This document shows positions 27,980 to 36,031 of a DNA stretch of 64,000 bases, piece by piece. Within the stretch, counting starts at the first letter, position 1, and every line of letters begins with the position of its first letter. The position numbers and the translations under genes are program-made. The notes under the pieces were generated by a model. The model did not search any database and was not told where the DNA came from. It was given only the letters and a program-made list of their open reading frames with translations. This DNA is from Pirellulales bacterium (GTDB lineage: Bacteria; Planctomycetota; Planctomycetia; Pirellulales; JALHPA01): assembly GCA_033762255.1 (NCBI GenBank), contig JANRLT010000044.1:1-64000 (forward strand). The letters run 5' to 3'.

Positions 27980-27998
27980 CACTGGCGTTCCGCCAGTG
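27980..27998. repeat. Triloop hairpin after the PEP-CTERM gene
   Basis: CACTGGCGTTCCGCCAGTG: a perfect 8-bp stem around the triloop TTC (GAA on the other strand). It lies between two convergent genes and may terminate one or both. Confidence 0.6.
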
Positions 27999-28043
27999 GA
28001 GGGCCAATTACAATTCGGTTTACAGCTAAATAGTATGTTAAGT

Positions 28044-29510
28044 TCAATGCCCCATGCCCTCCCCACCCCAGCTCATCACGGGTTTTCTCGCCGCGGCCAC
28101 TTCGTCCGGGCGGCTGGTCGCGGTGGAGTGCGGCGCGCTGTGCAGGTAATCGGCGGATTCCTCGGTGATGCGAAACAGCGTCTCGGCAAAGGCGTCCAGC
28201 GTTTCCCGGCTTTCGGTCTCGGTCGGTTCGATCATCAGGGCCTCGCGCACGGTCAGGGGAAAATAAACCGTCGGCGCGTGAAAGCCGTAATCCAACAGCC
28301 GCTTGGCGATGTCCATCGCGCTGATCCCTTTCTCGGTCTTCAGCTTTTGGCCGCTCGCCACGAATTCGTGCAGGCAGCGGTCGCCATGCGGCACCGGGAA
28401 AATGTGTTTCACCTTAGCCAATAGATAATTGGCGTTGAGCACCGCGTTTTCGGAGACGCTTTTTAGCCCGTCCGGTCCATAGCTGCGAATGTAACAGTAC
28501 GCCCGCACCAGCACGCCCACCTGGCCAAAAAAGCTGCGGACCCGGCCGATGGAATGGGGATGGTCATGATCCAAAAAGTAACGGTCGCCGTCGCGGCCCA
28601 CGCGCGGCACGGGCAAAAACGGGGCCAGCATGCCCCTCACGGCGATCGGTCCCGCCCCCGGACCGCCCCCCCCATGCGGGCCGCTAAACGTCTTGTGCGG
28701 GTTATAGTGCATCATATCCGCCCCAAAGTCGCCGGGGCGGGCCTTGCCCAGGATGGCGTTCATGTTCGCCCCATCCAGGTAAATCAGCCCCCCCCGCGCG
28801 TGAATCAGGTCGGCGATCGCCTTCACCTGCGGCTCAAACAGGCCCAGCGTGTTGGGATTGGTGATCATAAAGACCGCGACGTCGTCGGTCAGCTTGGCCC
28901 GCAAATCGTCCAGGTCCACAAACCCCTGGACGTTACTTTTGACCGTGATGGCGTCAAATCCGGCCATGGCGGCGCTGGCGGGATTGGTACCGTGGGCGCT
29001 ATCCGGGGCCAGGACCTTGGTCCGGTGTTCTCCCCGCGAGCGAAAGTAGGCCGCCGCCACCATGAGCGCGGTCAATTCACCATGCGCCCCCGCCGCCGGT
29101 TGCAGGGAAACCGCGTCCAACCCGGCGATCTCCGCCAGATAGTGCTGCATCTCAAAGAGGAGCTGCAATAAACCCTGTAGCGTTTCTTCCGGCTGGTAGG
29201 GGTGCAAATCGACAATGCCGGGCAAGTTGGCCGCCTGTTCATTGCGCTTGGGGTTGTACTTCATCGTACAGGAACCTAACGGATAAAAGTGCGTGTCCAC
29301 GGACATATTCAGCGTGGAGAGATTCAGGAAATGCCGGACGATCTGTGGTTCGGTCACTTCGGGCAACGGGGGGACATCGCGCGCGAGCGCATCCGCGGGC
29401 AGCAGATCCGTCAGCGGTTGCTCCGGCACATCACACACCGGCACCCGCGTGGCCCGGCGGCCAGGAAGGGACTGTTCAAAAAGTAACGCCGTGGCACGGG
29501 TGTTGCGCAT
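28044..29510 (-). CDS. gcvPB: Glycine dehydrogenase (decarboxylating) subunit 2
   Basis: C-terminal half of the split P protein; with GcvPA it decarboxylates glycine and passes the aminomethyl group to lipoylated GcvH. It carries the pyridoxal phosphate lysine in NPHKTFSGPHGGGGPG and has SVDTHFYPLGSCTMKYNPKRNE and the C-terminal PTETESRETLDAF. The ATG at 29510 (MRNTRATALLFEQS) gives 488 residues, the normal size; upstream residues to 29609 are a read-through of low-complexity repeat. It is last of gcvT-gcvH-gcvPA-gcvPB on the minus strand. Confidence 0.95.
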   Translation of the reverse strand: MRNTRATALLFEQSLPGRRATRVPVCDVPEQPLTDLLPADALARDVPPLPEVTEPQIVRHFLNLSTLNMSVDTHFYPLGSCTMKYNPKRNEQAANLPGIVDLHPYQPEETLQGLLQLLFEMQHYLAEIAGLDAVSLQPAAGAHGELTALMVAAAYFRSRGEHRTKVLAPDSAHGTNPASAAMAGFDAITVKSNVQGFVDLDDLRAKLTDDVAVFMITNPNTLGLFEPQVKAIADLIHARGGLIYLDGANMNAILGKARPGDFGADMMHYNPHKTFSGPHGGGGPGAGPIAVRGMLAPFLPVPRVGRDGDRYFLDHDHPHSIGRVRSFFGQVGVLVRAYCYIRSYGPDGLKSVSENAVLNANYLLAKVKHIFPVPHGDRCLHEFVASGQKLKTEKGISAMDIAKRLLDYGFHAPTVYFPLTVREALMIEPTETESRETLDAFAETLFRITEESADYLHSAPHSTATSRPDEVAAARKPVMSWGGEGMGH

Positions 29511-29622
29511 AGGGGAGTAGTGGAGGAGTGGAGGAGTGGAGTTTTGAGGAATGGAGGAGTGAAGCAAAATAGAGTCTCTAGTCTCTAAACTCCAGACTCC
29601 AAAAACCAAATACCAAAAACCA
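29511..29622. repeat. Low-complexity string between gcvPA and gcvPB
   Basis: AGTGGAGGAGTGGAGGAGTG-type heptamers on the plus strand, followed by CTAGTCTCTAAACTCCAGAC and AAAACCAAATACCAAAAACC words. It separates two genes of one operon by 112 bases. Confidence 0.7.
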
Positions 29623-30996
29623 TTAAGATCCCGCGAGTAGGACTTGTCGGCGGGGGGCTGATGCCAATGCCCGGACCAAGCCGTCGATTTCGCTCTTGGT
29701 ACGCTTTTCGGTCACGGTTACTAACAAGCAATCCGCCATGTCGTGGTACCACTGACCAAGGGGAATACCGGCAAAGTAGCCCGCATTTCCGGCGGTTTCC
29801 AGCAGTTCCATGACTGCCCCGTCGTAATCGCGGATCACAAATTCCTGGTAAAACGGCCGATCAAACGCCGCGCCAAACCGGTTGAGCCGCACCAACTGTT
29901 GCTGGGCGTAATGGGCTTTTTGCAGGCACAGATTGGCGGTCTCGCGTAGGCCCTGGGGACCCAACGACGCTAGATACACTGTCGCCCGCAGGGCAAACAA
30001 CCCCTGATTGGTGCAAATGTTGCTAGTCGCTTTTTCCCGGCGAATGTGCTGTTCGCGGGTTTGCAGGGTCAGCACCCAACAGCGCTGGCCGCGACGGTCG
30101 ACTGTTTGTCCCACGATGCGACCGGGCATCCGGCGGACAAATTCCTCGCGGCAGGCCATGATGCCCAGGTAGGGACCGCCATACTGCAGCGGCGTCCCTA
30201 GGGATTGTCCCTCCGCAATGGCAATGTCCGCCCCGTAATCCCCCGGTCGCTGCAACAGTCCCAGGCTGATCGGATCGAACGAGACGATGTACATTGCCCC
30301 CCGGGCATGGGCGATCTGGCCCAATTGTTGGACTTGCTCTAGATTGCCAAAAAAGTTGGGATGTTGAATAAGGACGGCCGCGGTCTGGTCATCGACGACG
30401 GCGGCCAAATCCTCGGGAGTGACCACGCCATCCGGCGTCCCCACGGTGACCAGTTCGGTATCCAAATCCGCAAAGTAAGTTTCGATAATGGCGCGGTATT
30501 CGGGGTGGACGCTGGCCGCGGTGACCACTTTTTTATGCCGCTGGGTAGCGCTGATGCTCATGAGGACCGCCTCCGCCGCGGCGCTTCCCCCGTCATACAA
30601 ACTGGCGTTGCTGATCGGCAGGCCGGTCAGCTCGGTGATCATGGTTTGATATTCAAAGAAGACCTGCACATTCCCTTGGCTAACTTCCGGCTGATAGGGG
30701 GTGTAGCTGGTGTAAAACTCTCCCCGTCCCGCCACGTAATCGACCACGCTGGGGATAAAGTGGTCATAAGCCCCCCCGCCCAAGAAGCAGACGCGCTGCG
30801 CCGGGGAGACATTTTTTGCGGCTAATTCCCCCATGTGGGCCATTAACTCTTGCTCGGTCAGGGCGGGAGGGAGGTTCAGGGGGCGATTGAACCGCAATTC
30901 CGGCGGAATCATCGTAAACAGTTCGTCAATGGACTGCACGCCGATCGTGGCCAGCATGGTTTCGACATCGTGCGGAGTATTAAGCAGGTAAGCCAT
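29623..30996 (-). CDS. gcvPA: Glycine dehydrogenase (decarboxylating) subunit 1
   Basis: N-terminal half of the split glycine cleavage P protein, 457 residues, matching the usual GcvPA. Visible blocks are FLGGGAYDHFIPSVVDYVAGRGEFYTSYTPYQPEVSQG (about 70-107) and GQTVDRRGQRCWVLTLQTREQHIRREKATSNICTNQ. The lysine cofactor site is on GcvPB, as expected for the two-subunit enzyme. It acts with GcvT, GcvH and lipoamide dehydrogenase to convert glycine to CO2, ammonia and methylene-tetrahydrofolate. Confidence 0.95.
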   Translation of the reverse strand: MAYLLNTPHDVETMLATIGVQSIDELFTMIPPELRFNRPLNLPPALTEQELMAHMGELAAKNVSPAQRVCFLGGGAYDHFIPSVVDYVAGRGEFYTSYTPYQPEVSQGNVQVFFEYQTMITELTGLPISNASLYDGGSAAAEAVLMSISATQRHKKVVTAASVHPEYRAIIETYFADLDTELVTVGTPDGVVTPEDLAAVVDDQTAAVLIQHPNFFGNLEQVQQLGQIAHARGAMYIVSFDPISLGLLQRPGDYGADIAIAEGQSLGTPLQYGGPYLGIMACREEFVRRMPGRIVGQTVDRRGQRCWVLTLQTREQHIRREKATSNICTNQGLFALRATVYLASLGPQGLRETANLCLQKAHYAQQQLVRLNRFGAAFDRPFYQEFVIRDYDGAVMELLETAGNAGYFAGIPLGQWYHDMADCLLVTVTEKRTKSEIDGLVRALASAPRRQVLLAGS

Positions 30997-31112
30997 GCGG
31001 GAGGAGAGTGGTTAGTGGGTAGTGGATAGTGAGTTGGGAGGTGAGAGGCGGGAGACGGGAAGTGGATAACTGGTATCTCATTCTGCATTCATCATTCTGA
31101 ATTCTGCCTTCC
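30997..31112. repeat. Low-complexity string between gcvH and gcvPA
   Basis: GGTTAGTGGGTAGTGGATAG words, then GAGAGGCGGGAGACGGGAAG, then TTCTGCATTCATCATTCTGA. All three word families recur elsewhere in the window (21.4, 36.0 and 46.2 kb). Confidence 0.7.
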
Positions 31113-31505
31113 TCAATGGTTGTGGCATTCTTTTTCATAAGTTGCATGATCCAGCAGATGTCCCGTTCCCGCGCCGGAATCGAGCTTGATTTTCACTAGC
31201 CATCCAGCGTTGTAGGGATCCGTATTGAGCGTTTCTAGTCGATTGGCCAAGTCGGTATTGGCGGCGATGATCTCTCCCGCCACCGGACTATACAAATCAC
31301 TAACCGCTTTTACCGATTCGATTTCACCAAATACGTCTCCCACATTGACATGTTTTCCCACGGGGGAAAGCTGCATATGAACCAGGTCCGTCAGGGCCTC
31401 GACGGCAAAGGCCGATATTCCCACCACGGCCACTTGCTGTTCGCCCGAGGTTTCTAAACGGACCCATTCGTGGGTTTTGGCATAGTGCAGATTGGTCTGT
31501 GACAT
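31113..31505 (-). CDS. gcvH: Glycine cleavage system H protein
   Basis: Lipoyl carrier of the glycine cleavage system, 130 residues. The lipoylation Lys lies in VFGEIESVKAVSDLYSPVAGE (about 56-76), and the flanking YAKTHEWVRLE and NPYNAGWLVKI-like segments are typical (here DPYNAGWLVKIKL). It shuttles the aminomethyl group between GcvP and GcvT. Second gene of the gcv operon. Confidence 0.96.
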   Translation of the reverse strand: MSQTNLHYAKTHEWVRLETSGEQQVAVVGISAFAVEALTDLVHMQLSPVGKHVNVGDVFGEIESVKAVSDLYSPVAGEIIAANTDLANRLETLNTDPYNAGWLVKIKLDSGAGTGHLLDHATYEKECHNH

Positions 31506-31604
31506 GGCGGGTGGTGGGGAAAGAAAGTGGTTAGTGGATGGTGGGAAGACTATTCAACCGGACGCTAGGGCGTGGCGGCTGATGTGGTGGTTTGTGTGTT
31601 AAAG
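31506..31604. repeat. Low-complexity string between gcvT and gcvH
   Basis: GGCGGGTGGTGGGGAAAGAA followed by GTGGTTAGTGGATGGTGGG; same word family as at 31.0 and 36.0 kb. The remainder of the gap shows no feature. Confidence 0.6.
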
Positions 31605-32855
31605 TTACTTACGCTTGTAAAATGGCAGCGGCACAACCGTGACCGGGACCAAAGTCCCCCGCAGATTGATCTGTAGTTCTGTCCCGGGCGCGGAAACACC
31701 CGGCGGAACGTACGCCATGGCGATGCCCCGCTCTAGCGTGGGCGAGTAGGTGCCGCTGGTCACCACGCCAATTTGCGGTGCGGGGTCAGGACTATTTGCT
31801 CCATTGGTAACCGCCGCGTGCACGGGATATTGCTCGCGCGGGGCGCGTTTGCCCTCTACCGTCAGGCCGACCCGCGTCTTGGCTACGCCAGATTCCTTTT
31901 GGCTTTGTAATAGAGCATGACCGGGAAACGATCTCTCCCCTAAAGTCACGGCAAAGCCCAAGCCCGCCTCTAGCGGCGTGGTCGATTCATCCAGTTCATG
32001 CCCATACAGCGGCATCGCGGCTTCCAGCCGCAGGGTATCGCGCGCACCCAGGCCGCAAGCCATAACGCCATGAGTCTGGCCTGCTTGCAGCAATTTTTGC
32101 CAAACATCCACCGCCGCTCCGGCGGGAATAATCAGCTCGCAGCCATCTTCCCCGGTGTAGCCGGTCCGGCTAATCAGCGCCGGTACCCCGCCCACCTGCC
32201 CTCGGCCGCAGTGATAGTATTTCAATGTTGCGGGTGAGAAATCCGCAAATCGCGCAACCAGCCCCAGCGCGTCCGGTCCCTGTACGGCGATCATCGCCGT
32301 GCTAGCGGTCAAATCATGCACAGTTATTGCCCGAGGCAATCGCGACCGCAGCCACGCGATCACTTTTTGCCGGTTGCTGGCGTTGACCACCATGCCCACC
32401 TGCGGACCAGGGGGTATTTCACCTGCGGGAGTATCTGCAACTGTAGCGGCAATTTCCCCTGATATGCCCGCGGGAACATGATAGACCAGCACATCATCCA
32501 GAATCCCCGCCGCATCGTTGGTGAGCAGACTGTAGCGAATCTGCCCAGGAGCCAAATCGCTGACGCGCCGCGTGGTTAAACCGTCCACGGCCGCCAGCAC
32601 CTGGGTGACAGAATCACCCGCGCTCGAGGAAAACAGCAGCCGGCCCATGTGGCTGACATCAAACAGCCCGGCGACGGTACGGACGGCGGTATGCTCGGCC
32701 ACGATAGAGCTGTACTGAACCGGCATGGACCAGCCGCCAAATTCCACCATGCGACCGCCAGCGGCGGCATGCCAGGCATGCAGCGGTGTCTGCAAAAGCG
32801 GCAAAGATAGATTGGGCTGGGTCACGTGCGGCAAATCTTTATATTTTTTGGTCAA
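31605..32855 (-). CDS. gcvT: Glycine cleavage system T protein (aminomethyltransferase)
   Basis: Tetrahydrofolate-dependent aminomethyltransferase, 416 residues. Family blocks: MVEFGGWSMPVQYSSIVAEHTAVRT, GLFDVSHMGRLLFSS, ISRTGYTGEDGCELIIP and the C-terminal ERGIAMAYVPPG. It releases ammonia and methylene-THF from the aminomethyl-lipoyl GcvH. First gene of the gcv operon; the leader upstream (32856 onward) shows hairpins but no glycine riboswitch consensus that I recognise. Confidence 0.96.
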   Translation of the reverse strand: MTKKYKDLPHVTQPNLSLPLLQTPLHAWHAAAGGRMVEFGGWSMPVQYSSIVAEHTAVRTVAGLFDVSHMGRLLFSSSAGDSVTQVLAAVDGLTTRRVSDLAPGQIRYSLLTNDAAGILDDVLVYHVPAGISGEIAATVADTPAGEIPPGPQVGMVVNASNRQKVIAWLRSRLPRAITVHDLTASTAMIAVQGPDALGLVARFADFSPATLKYYHCGRGQVGGVPALISRTGYTGEDGCELIIPAGAAVDVWQKLLQAGQTHGVMACGLGARDTLRLEAAMPLYGHELDESTTPLEAGLGFAVTLGERSFPGHALLQSQKESGVAKTRVGLTVEGKRAPREQYPVHAAVTNGANSPDPAPQIGVVTSGTYSPTLERGIAMAYVPPGVSAPGTELQINLRGTLVPVTVVPLPFYKRK

Positions 32856-33863
32856 AAATGGGCCAATCCGCTTTATTTTGGATTCACCGTGCTAATGTGG
32901 TCCTACCGGTGCCAGGAACGGAACATGCCCCGAAGGCAGTGTTGAGAGCACATCCGTGGCTACAATAATTTTGACCACGGCCAGCGTCAGCAATGCTGAC
33001 CAGGCCGGGGATTACCGCGCGAGCATGGGAGCCTGACCCCCGGTAAGGTGACCTGCACACATAATGTGTGTCATTCACCGAACCAAGTCGGGCTTCTTCC
33101 ACGGAGCGCCAAATTGCCAAAGGACACTGGGATTTTAGTCCTTTGACCAGAGTCTGTACAGTAGCGAGATTTCGACAGTTTTTCTTACGCGAAAAAATTT
33201 GCATCGTCGCCAGCATTCTTCCCTGGTCTAGCCAGCCTGCCTTGTCCGCGGGAATGTGCCTTTAGCGTATATTTAACTATACATACTGGCGGCTTGGCAA
33301 ACCTTGACGAATAGCCAGCCTTTAGCGGTTAAGTTGTTGCTAGCAGGGGATTTAGGAAAACGCCCCGACACCTTCGGCCAGTCCGGGCAAAAACTTGAAA
33401 AAATATTTTTTTGTCCTAAGTCGTTATCGGCTGTGTAGTTGAGTCAGGACTAGCCGCGCGGGGCAAAAAATAGCATTTGCCAAGGTCCAATTTTGCGCCC
33501 ACATTGCAATGATGGAGTCCACTGTCCGCACAGTCGCGAGGCTGGCATGATCGGTCATGCTAGCAGTCACGGTTGCCATGTTCCCTAAAAAAATTCGGGA
33601 CTGCGGTAAACCGACATCGAGACTGTCACGTAATACATTTGTTCAGTGGCCCAAGGATCGGGGGTCCGTCTGTTACAGGAAGTGCGCGTCGCCGCGCGCT
33701 TCTTTCAACAGGGGGACCCCTGTTTTATTGTCATACCGCGGTGGAGAAAACATTTGCCCGCAACTGACCCTTGTCAGGCAAATTTATTACCTACCGCGGA
33801 TGGGATAAATGTTGACCCCGGACAGCACCAAGTTGATCGCAAATTGTTCGTGAGATCGCCGTT
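32856..33863. other. 1-kb gap between gcvT and the 16-residue-repeat protein
   Basis: No credible gene. On the gcvT (minus) side there is a CCGTGG / CCACGG pairing (about 32957-32982), and a perfect 15-base palindrome CACACATAATGTGTG at 33056-33070 that could be an operator. On the plus side a hairpin GCATGA-TCGG-TCATGC lies at 33544-33559. The region from about 33260 to 33500 is unremarkable. I searched for a glycine riboswitch by eye and found none. Confidence 0.45.
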
Positions 33864-35447
33864 ATGAATCGCCAATTCAAGTTAGCCGCTTTATCCACCA
33901 CCCTGGCCGCCGCCATTGGCCTGCCGGTGGGAACCGCATTCTGGACTCAGGATAGCTGGGGCCAAAATGTCGGGGCATCCTGCAATGATTGCTGGACCAC
34001 TCCAGCTGTGGTTGCCACGCCCGCCTTTCGCCTGGAAAGCCGGACCGTCTTTGACCAGCGAGCGGTCACTTCGTACAAGATCGACTGCGAAACCGTCTAT
34101 GATGAATCGACCATCACCGTCTTTAAGCCTGTGTGGCAAACGGAAATGCGCGAACGGCGATTTACCGTGCAAAAGCCCGTCACCGAAACCAGTGAGCGCG
34201 AAGAACGGTTTGTCACCTACAAACCCGTGTGGGAAACCACCATGCGGGATTGCAGTTATGACCGCGTCCGCGAAGTGGTGGAAACCAGCGAGCGCGAAGA
34301 ACGCGTGATTGTCAGCAAGCCCGTCACCGAGACCTGCGAGAGGTTGGACCGCTATCTGGTCACCAAGCCCGTCACCGAAACCAGCGAACGGGAAGAACGC
34401 TATCTCGTCGCCCGACCCGTTACCGAGACGTGCGAGCGCGAAGACCGCTTTTTAGTCCGGCGCCCCGTTACCGAGACATTTGAACGGGAGCAGTTTCACA
34501 CGGTCTTTGATCCCGTCACCACCTTTCAAACCAATGTCGTTGACCAGGGATTTATGTCCCAGGCCACCGTCTGCGTTCCCGGCCCCACCCGCACACGGCT
34601 GATGTTCCGGCCTAATGGCTGCGTGGTTGATCCCGTCACTGGCATGACCCAATTCCAAAGGGGCGGCCTGGGCTGGGGCACGGTCGCCGGTCCCTCCCAA
34701 CCGGCCACGGTCAACGTGTGGAACTCTAACCCCGTCGCGGTGCAAACACCTGTGACCACCATGCAGCCCCGCACCGTCGCGACCAAGGTGCCGGTCTCGG
34801 TCACGCGGATGGTCGAACAAGAAGTCGTCCAAAAAGTCCCCGTGCAAACCACCCGCATGGTTCAGGAAGAAATGGTCCGCAAGGTCCCCGTCCAAACCGT
34901 ACGCATGGTCCAGGAAGAAATTGTTCGCAAGGTCCCTGTCCAAACCACCCGCATGGTCCAAGAGGAAATCGTCCGCAAGGTCCCCGTCCAAACCGTGCGC
35001 AAAGTGACCGAACGGGTCGAAAACATGGTCCCCGTGCAGGTCTGCCGCTATGTCCCCGAAGAGATCGTCCGCAAGGTTCCCGTCCACACCACCCGCATGG
35101 TCACCGAGGAACGCGTCGAGGAAATTCCCGTCCAAGTCTGCAAAATGGTGGCCGAGGAACGAGTCGTCCGCACCCCGCGCATCGTCGAACGCCGCACCCC
35201 CATCGAACGAACAATTTTGGTCCCCCGCACGGAAACTTTCAAAATTCCCGTCGATGCCTGTGGGCGTGACATATTAACTTCCACCAGTTCCACATCATCC
35301 GCATTGGACCGAACTGGCAACAGCGGGAACGGCAGTGGCGCAAGCGGTGAAAGCGCGACCGGCAAACCGACATTGGCGGATCCCCCTAGCGTGATGACAT
35401 CTAAGAAAGTGACCGAAGACGCGCTGCCAGGACCGGAACCATTTTAA
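33864..35447 (+). CDS. Exported 16-residue-repeat protein, YTV-like
   Basis: Exported protein of 527 residues with a signal peptide (about 1-34). Two repeat blocks share a 16-residue period. Block I (about 90-215) has units like KPVTETSEREERYLVA and RPVTETCEREDRFLVR. Block II (about 310-440) has about eight units like VQTTRMVQEEIVRKVP, several nearly identical at DNA level (48-bp period, about 34795-35180). Cysteines alternate with T or S at fixed repeat positions (TETCER, VQVCR). This resembles the planctomycete YTV-domain, cysteine-containing cell-wall-type proteins, but the exact motif differs. The C-terminal 70 residues are low-complexity S/T/G. A structural surface protein is the best guess. 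Confidence 0.72.
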   Translation: MNRQFKLAALSTTLAAAIGLPVGTAFWTQDSWGQNVGASCNDCWTTPAVVATPAFRLESRTVFDQRAVTSYKIDCETVYDESTITVFKPVWQTEMRERRFTVQKPVTETSEREERFVTYKPVWETTMRDCSYDRVREVVETSEREERVIVSKPVTETCERLDRYLVTKPVTETSEREERYLVARPVTETCEREDRFLVRRPVTETFEREQFHTVFDPVTTFQTNVVDQGFMSQATVCVPGPTRTRLMFRPNGCVVDPVTGMTQFQRGGLGWGTVAGPSQPATVNVWNSNPVAVQTPVTTMQPRTVATKVPVSVTRMVEQEVVQKVPVQTTRMVQEEMVRKVPVQTVRMVQEEIVRKVPVQTTRMVQEEIVRKVPVQTVRKVTERVENMVPVQVCRYVPEEIVRKVPVHTTRMVTEERVEEIPVQVCKMVAEERVVRTPRIVERRTPIERTILVPRTETFKIPVDACGRDILTSTSSTSSALDRTGNSGNGSGASGESATGKPTLADPPSVMTSKKVTEDALPGPEPF

Positions 35448-35556
35448 GCCCGGGCCAGGGCGTGACGCCCATATAAGCCAGCGCGTAACGATGCGCTTTT
35501 GGCAGGCATGTCATTTTGCCTTCTGCATTGATCAATCTAAAATTCCCCCGCCTCCC

Positions 35557-35952
35557 ATGCCCGCTTGGCTGTTAAATCTTTTGTGCGTGGCCGGGGGTGG
35601 AGCCAGCGGTTCCCTGCTACGGTGGTGGACGGCGTTGGGCGTAAAGTCCCTGCTGGGAAACGCCTGGCCCTGGGGGACGCTGACGGTGAATATCCTCGGC
35701 TGCTTTTTGTTCGGCTTCGGCTTTCAATGGTCCCTAGCGCGCGGCGTCCCCGACGACCACCCCCTCCGGCTACTCTTCTTTACCGGCTTTTTAGGGGCTT
35801 ACACGACTTACAGCACTTTTGCCTTTGATTCGCACGAGTTGCAGCTATCGCGCGGCTGGCACTGGGCCATGGTAAATGTCCTGGCCCAAGTGCTATTAGG
35901 CTGGTTGGCCGTGTGGGGAGGAATCGCGGCGGCGGGTGCATATAAAAATTAA
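35557..35952 (+). CDS. crcB: Fluoride exporter CrcB/Fluc
   Basis: Dual-topology fluoride channel of the CrcB/Fluc family, 131 residues from ATG 35557 (MPAWLLNLLCVAGGGASGSLLRWW). The family motifs GTLTVNILGCFLFGF and the TGFLGAYTTYSTFAFD segment (with the conserved Thr-Phe-Ser-type track) are visible, with four membrane helices. No fluoride riboswitch consensus is apparent in the 100 bases upstream. Confidence 0.92.
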   Translation: MPAWLLNLLCVAGGGASGSLLRWWTALGVKSLLGNAWPWGTLTVNILGCFLFGFGFQWSLARGVPDDHPLRLLFFTGFLGAYTTYSTFAFDSHELQLSRGWHWAMVNVLAQVLLGWLAVWGGIAAAGAYKN

Positions 35953-36031
35953 GAATTAAAAATTAAGAATTAAGAATTTACACTCTCCACTCCCCACCAT
36001 CCACTCTCCACTCTCCACATCCCACCATCCA
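35949..36031. repeat. Low-complexity string between crcB and the UvrD-type helicase
   Basis: AAGAATTAAAAATTAAGAAT heptamers, then a pyrimidine string of CTCTCCACTC and CCACCATCCA words that is the complement of the AGTGG family seen at 29.5 and 31.0 kb. Confidence 0.75.

Noticed and set aside
28044-28424. Plus-strand frame opening at 27915 and running antisense to gcvPB
   Set aside because: The minus-strand gcvPB has strong motifs; the plus frame is a shadow.
32856-33100. Glycine riboswitch upstream of gcvT
   Set aside because: Minus-strand leader read by eye lacks the conserved glycine-aptamer core; only unrelated hairpins are visible.
34452-35135. Minus-strand 227-residue Asp/His/Gly-rich repeat frame
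   Set aside because: Antisense of the 16-residue-repeat gene; the repetition is inherited from its complementary strand.
35448-35556. Fluoride riboswitch upstream of crcB
   Set aside because: The GGNGAUGG and CUGAUGA core elements are not present.
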